33,789 nucleotides of DNA from Desulfonatronovibrio magnus (GTDB taxonomy: Bacteria > Desulfobacterota > Desulfovibrionia > Desulfovibrionales > Desulfonatronovibrionaceae): assembly GCF_000934755.1 (NCBI RefSeq), contig NZ_JYNP01000059.1:1-33789 (forward strand). Direction: 5' to 3'. Shown here in pieces: positions 30,733-33,789 of the stretch (its first letter is position 1; every line of letters begins with the position of its first letter). The position numbers and the translations under genes were made by a program. The notes under the pieces are model-generated. The model did no database searches, had not been told where the DNA came from, and saw only the letters and a list, made by a program, of their open reading frames with translations.

Positions 30733-32922
30733 ATGTCATCAGCAAATCATTCCTCTGCATTTAACAGCAAAGAAATAACAGACAATGGTGATCTGAGCGA
30801 GGATTTCAGCCGGGACACTCTTGATTTGGCAAGCCTTATCAATTCTGATGACATTCAGAAGCTTATGGATGATTTTTACCGATTGACCGGTATTGGCGGA
30901 GCCCTGTTAGATCTTAAGGGAGACGTAATTGCTTCAGTTGGCTGGCAGGACATCTGCATGAAATTTCACCGCGTCCATCCAGAGACTGCCCGTAACTGCA
31001 TGGATAGTGATCTGGCTTTGACCAGAGACATACAGCCCGGAAGCATGAAGATCTATCGTTGCAAAAACAATATGATTGATGTGGCCATGCCTGTCATGGT
31101 TGGGAATAAACATGCAGGAAATCTTTTTTCAGGGCAGTTTTTTTTTGAAGACCAGCCCCCAGATTACAAAGTATTTCAGGAACAGGCCGGGCGTTTTGGA
31201 TTTGATGAGGAAAGTTATATGGCTGCCTTAAAAAAGGTGAAGCTCTGGAACAGGGAAACCATTGAAACTGCCATGCGTTTTTATTCTCACCTGGCCGGGA
31301 TTATTTCATCTGTAGGCTATTCCAATATCAAACTTTCCAAATCACTTGATGAACAAAAGAAACTGGTTGCCAGCCTTGCTGCAAGTGAGGAAAGGTTTGC
31401 CCGAGCCATGGAGGTTACCCAGGATGGCCTCTGGGACTGGGATATATCCACTGATACAGTATATTACAGTCCGGGCTATGCATCCATGCTGGGGTACGAT
31501 ACTACAGAAGTTCCAGCTCATGTTAATTCATGGCTGGAGCTCATTCATCCGGACGATAAAGATGATGCCCTCAGGGCCAATTTGGACTGCATAGAGAACA
31601 GGTGTGAGTCATTTGCTGTGGAGTTTAGAATGCAGGCCAAAGATGGCCATTGGGTGTGGGTCCAGGGGCGTGGCAAGGCGTTTGGCAGAGACGCGACAGG
31701 GCGTGCTCTGCGTATGGTGGGTACTCACACAGACATTACAGAGCGTAAAAATGCTGAAGAGATGCAGCATAAAATGCAGGTCCAGCTTTCTCAGGCTCAG
31801 AAAATGGAGTCTGTGGGAATGCTGGCAGGCGGGATTGCGCATGATTTTAATAACCTGCTTCATGCCATGAGCGGTAATGTTCAGCTGATTGGCCGGAATA
31901 TATCTGCTGAACACCCTGACAGCAAAAGAATCCAGTCAATAAATAAATCCATTGATCGGGCAGCACAGCTGGTGAGCAAGCTTTTATTTTTCAGTCGCAA
32001 GGCTGAAACGCACAGAAAAAAGCTGGATTTGAACCGAGAAATCAAGGATGCAACTGCAATACTTAGTCGGACTATCCCTAAAATGATCAGAATTGATCTT
32101 AAACTGAGCAACGATGCCCTGCCTGTCTACGCCGATCCGGTACAGGTCGAACAGGTTATTCTTAATCTTGGTACCAATGCAGCAGATGCTATGCCGCAGG
32201 GTGGATTGATGCTTGTGGAAACCCGCAGGGTAAGCTTAGAAGAGGATAAGTATCTCGGTATGCCTCAGGGTGAGTATACAGTATTATGTGTGTCAGACAC
32301 AGGTACTGGAATGGACAAGGAAGTGATGGAGCAGATCTATGATCCTTTTTTTACCACCAAGGAAGTGGGCAGAGGGACAGGTCTCGGACTGGCATCTGTT
32401 TATGGAGCTGTCAAGGCGCATAACGGCCATATTACATGTTATTCAGAACCTGGCCAGGGCACGGTATTCACTATTTACTGGCCGATATTTTCAGGCAAGG
32501 GATGTGCTGAAAAAAACATTGAAGCAGAAAGTGAGCCAGTCTCAGGCAGTGAAACCATCCTTATAGTGGATGATGAGCAGGAAATACGGGAGGTTACCAA
32601 AGAGATTCTTGAGTCTTGGGGCTATCAGGTTTTGAGTGCGGACTCAGGCGAGAAAGCCCTGCAAATCTACAATCAACAACGAGAAGATATTGATCTAATC
32701 ATTCTGGATCTTAACATGCCGGGTATGGGCGGGTCACAATGTCTACAGGCACTTTTGGAATATGATTCCAAGGTACGCGTTCTTATTTCCAGCGGTTACT
32801 CCGTCAATGGTCAGGCTGCAAAATCCCTTGACTCCGGCGCTTCAGGGTTCATTGGCAAGCCTTACCAGTTAAAGGAACTGATGCTCAAAATCAGGGAGGT
32901 TCTTGATTCACAAAATAAATGA
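30733..32922 (+). CDS. Hybrid histidine kinase: PocR-PAS-HisKA-HATPase-receiver
   Basis: A 729-residue cytoplasmic protein. A PocR ligand-binding domain covers about 34-200 (INSDDIQKLMDDFYRLTG, then CMKFHRVHPETARNCMDSD, YRCKNNMIDVAMPVMVGN and GQFFF). A PAS/PAC domain follows at about 218-340 (GLWDWDIST ... HTDITERK), HisKA with His370 (GGIAHDFNNLL), HATPase_c (NLGTNAADAMP, DTGTGMD, GTGLGLASVYG) and a C-terminal receiver with Asp659 (LDLNMPGMGG) and Lys709. PocR domains sense small organic ligands in the cytoplasm (1,2-propanediol in PocR itself). I start at the ATG at 30733 (GGAG 6 bases before), although the frame opens at a TTG 9 codons earlier. No output protein is adjacent. Confidence 0.88.
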   Translation: MSSANHSSAFNSKEITDNGDLSEDFSRDTLDLASLINSDDIQKLMDDFYRLTGIGGALLDLKGDVIASVGWQDICMKFHRVHPETARNCMDSDLALTRDIQPGSMKIYRCKNNMIDVAMPVMVGNKHAGNLFSGQFFFEDQPPDYKVFQEQAGRFGFDEESYMAALKKVKLWNRETIETAMRFYSHLAGIISSVGYSNIKLSKSLDEQKKLVASLAASEERFARAMEVTQDGLWDWDISTDTVYYSPGYASMLGYDTTEVPAHVNSWLELIHPDDKDDALRANLDCIENRCESFAVEFRMQAKDGHWVWVQGRGKAFGRDATGRALRMVGTHTDITERKNAEEMQHKMQVQLSQAQKMESVGMLAGGIAHDFNNLLHAMSGNVQLIGRNISAEHPDSKRIQSINKSIDRAAQLVSKLLFFSRKAETHRKKLDLNREIKDATAILSRTIPKMIRIDLKLSNDALPVYADPVQVEQVILNLGTNAADAMPQGGLMLVETRRVSLEEDKYLGMPQGEYTVLCVSDTGTGMDKEVMEQIYDPFFTTKEVGRGTGLGLASVYGAVKAHNGHITCYSEPGQGTVFTIYWPIFSGKGCAEKNIEAESEPVSGSETILIVDDEQEIREVTKEILESWGYQVLSADSGEKALQIYNQQREDIDLIILDLNMPGMGGSQCLQALLEYDSKVRVLISSGYSVNGQAAKSLDSGASGFIGKPYQLKELMLKIREVLDSQNK

Positions 32923-32939
32923 TGACCCAACCACAGGCT

Positions 32940-33029
32940 CAACCAGACGCCGGACTTGGGATCGTCCTGCTCGATGTAGTCGAAAATATTGGTTCGGTCT
33001 TCAGCAGCCAACCAGGACCACTCGAATTT
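32940..33029 (-). pseudogene. Remnant of a ParE/RelE-type toxin gene
   Basis: Read on the minus strand, about 30 codons give KFEWSWLAAEDRTNIFDYIE, then QDDPKSGVW, the N-terminal part of ParE toxins (W-S-x-x-A-x-x-D-x-x-x-I-x-x-Y-I). There is no start codon in frame upstream: the frame is open back into the tRNA 3' end. After GVW the similarity stops and the frame runs into the kinase 3' end, so about two thirds of the gene is missing. Its place directly downstream of the tRNA 3' end suggests debris of an integrated element. Confidence 0.6.
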
Positions 33030-33074
33030 TATATTGCATATTTTTATCCAGTAGGACTTGACTGGGGATTTTTG

Positions 33075-33151
33075 TGGCGCGCCTGGGAGGATTCGAACCC
33101 CCGGCCAAGAGCTTAGAAGGCTCCTGCTCTATCCGACTGAGCTACAGGCGC
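33075..33151 (-). tRNA. tRNA-Arg (anticodon UCU), CCA encoded
   Basis: The minus strand folds as a standard tRNA. Acceptor arms are GCGCCTG (33151-33145) and CAGGCGC (33085-33079), discriminator G, encoded CCA (33077-33075). The D stem is GCTC/GAGC, the anticodon stem GGAGC/GCTCT with loop CTTCTAA giving anticodon TCT, and the T arm GGGGGTTCGAATCCTCC. It reads AGA (and probably AGG). Confidence 0.95.
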
Positions 33152-33201
33152 TTGTAAGGGATGGTAATCGTCGAATTAATGTTTCTTGCGATAAACTATA
33201 A

Positions 33202-33230
33202 ATATTACTTACCTGTAAAGTATTGGTCAA
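33202..33230 (-). promoter_or_regulatory. Promoter of the tRNA-Arg gene
   Basis: Minus strand: TTGACC (33230-33225), a 17-base spacer, TATAAT-like TAATAT (33207-33202). It lies about 50 bases upstream of the mature tRNA 5' end. Confidence 0.75.
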
Positions 33231-33274
33231 GAAAAATATTGAGATGATTGTTTTTTTATAAGCTCCACACCCTG

Positions 33275-33446
33275 GCGGCTTGGGATTGAACCTGTGAGTA
33301 ACTCATGCCCCTCGTTCCCAGGCTCCAGCCTGGGAACAAGAAAAAGACTTGATTCCGGCTTTCGCCGGAATGACGGTAGAGAGTAAAAACTTGCTTTAAC
33401 CGTCACCCCGGACTTGATCCGGGGTCCAGTCTTTAAATTACTTAGA
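33275..33446. repeat. Repeat B copy 4, joined to repeat A copy 4
   Basis: A degenerate head (GGCGGCTTGGGATTGAACC) with GTGAGTAACT (33294-33303), then three hairpins at 33314-33337, 33352-33371 and 33405-33425 as in copy 3, and tail AATTACTTAG. Five bases later the head of repeat A copy 4 begins, so B and A modules are arranged in tandem. Confidence 0.75.
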
Positions 33447-33451
33447 AGCTT

Positions 33452-33789
33452 GTGAGTAACTGTCTTTAAAGTGGAGCCTGCATCCTGCATCCTGCAGGCT
33501 ATTGAATTCCAGGCGGCTGGAAGCCGCCTCCACCTTGAAGAACAGTCCCATATTTGGAAATTGGGACAGTCCCCGCGAGGTGCTATAAAAAAGATTGATA
33601 CTGCATTGGTTCCTGGAAGTAATTTGCTTCAATGGAAAAATTTACACAGCGAGGGACAGTCCCTGTGCCAGGCGCAAAGTTCCCATCTTTGACGGAACTT
33701 TTCAGGCAAATGTGCATCAATCATAAGCAAAAATCGTAAAAACATGAAAATTGTAACCGTCTGATTTTATTAGCAAAACGATTGTAGTT
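33452..33789. repeat. Repeat A copy 4 (short form, cut by window end)
   Basis: Head GTGAGTAACTG (33452-33462); the branched-fold segment is at 33471-33533, with the CATCCTG unit of the first hairpin duplicated; two GGGACAGTCCC near-palindromes follow; no CCTCCGGGC insert. The sequence stops inside the tail (AGTT at the window end). Confidence 0.75.

Noticed and set aside
32919-33116. A 65-residue plus-strand open frame after the PocR kinase
   Set aside because: It is the complement of the parE remnant and the tRNA 3' part.

Overview
The window looks like a chromosomal stretch from an anaerobic sulfur/metal-respiring deltaproteobacterium (Desulfobacterota, probably Desulfovibrionales; inferred from gene content, not proven). 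The supporting content is a Tat-exported molybdopterin oxidoreductase of DmsABC layout, a selenium module with a selenocysteine-containing SelD, several soluble or hybrid PAS histidine kinases, two good sigma-54 promoters, and intergenic spaces packed with short palindromic repeats.

Layout. 1-2062: accessory genes: the 3' end of an AAA-ATPase/PD-(D/E)XK gene, a class II Fic protein, and a HigBA-like pair whose toxin has lost its N-terminus. 2591-8684, plus strand: a PAS-LuxR regulator, a TorD-type chaperone and the A, B and C subunits of a membrane-anchored molybdoenzyme; the substrate cannot be read from the sequence. 9379-12507, minus strand: a selenium-metabolism cluster (small Cys protein, YedE transporter, TusA/YedF-like protein, DUF3343 protein, carbohydrate-kinase-fold protein). 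13860-15432, minus: arsR-acr3 arsenite resistance. 16564-19723, plus: a class III cyclase-FHA protein followed by a soluble four-PAS histidine kinase. 19995-20726, minus: a zinc-dependent phospholipase C-like protein. 21049-21531: a ZraP-like periplasmic protein behind a sigma-54 promoter, convergent with a two-gene operon of a Tat-exported ferritin-like protein and a membrane histidine kinase. 25114-25811: a DUF4168 protein and a proline-rich lipoprotein behind a second sigma-54 promoter. 25986-27035, minus: selD, with an in-frame UGA. 27445-29892, minus: lon. 30733-32922: a PocR-PAS-kinase-receiver hybrid. 33075-33151, minus: tRNA-Arg(UCU), next to a parE remnant.

How the parts connect. SelD, YedE, the TusA/YedF-like protein and DUF3343 are co-occurring selenium-utilisation families, so the window holds the front end of selenium supply (uptake/trafficking to selenophosphate), while selA, selB and selC must lie elsewhere. 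Several envelope and redox-stress functions (ZraP-like, ferritin-like, DUF4168, lipoprotein, phospholipase) sit together with sensors, and two are under sigma-54 control.

The most unusual non-genic content is a set of interspersed elements. Modular palindromic elements (A and B) share one head and one tail but carry different hairpin modules. A four-copy family (C) has conserved flanks around a 7-bp tandem array whose heptamer differs from copy to copy. A pair of MITE-like elements (D) lies in opposite orientation.
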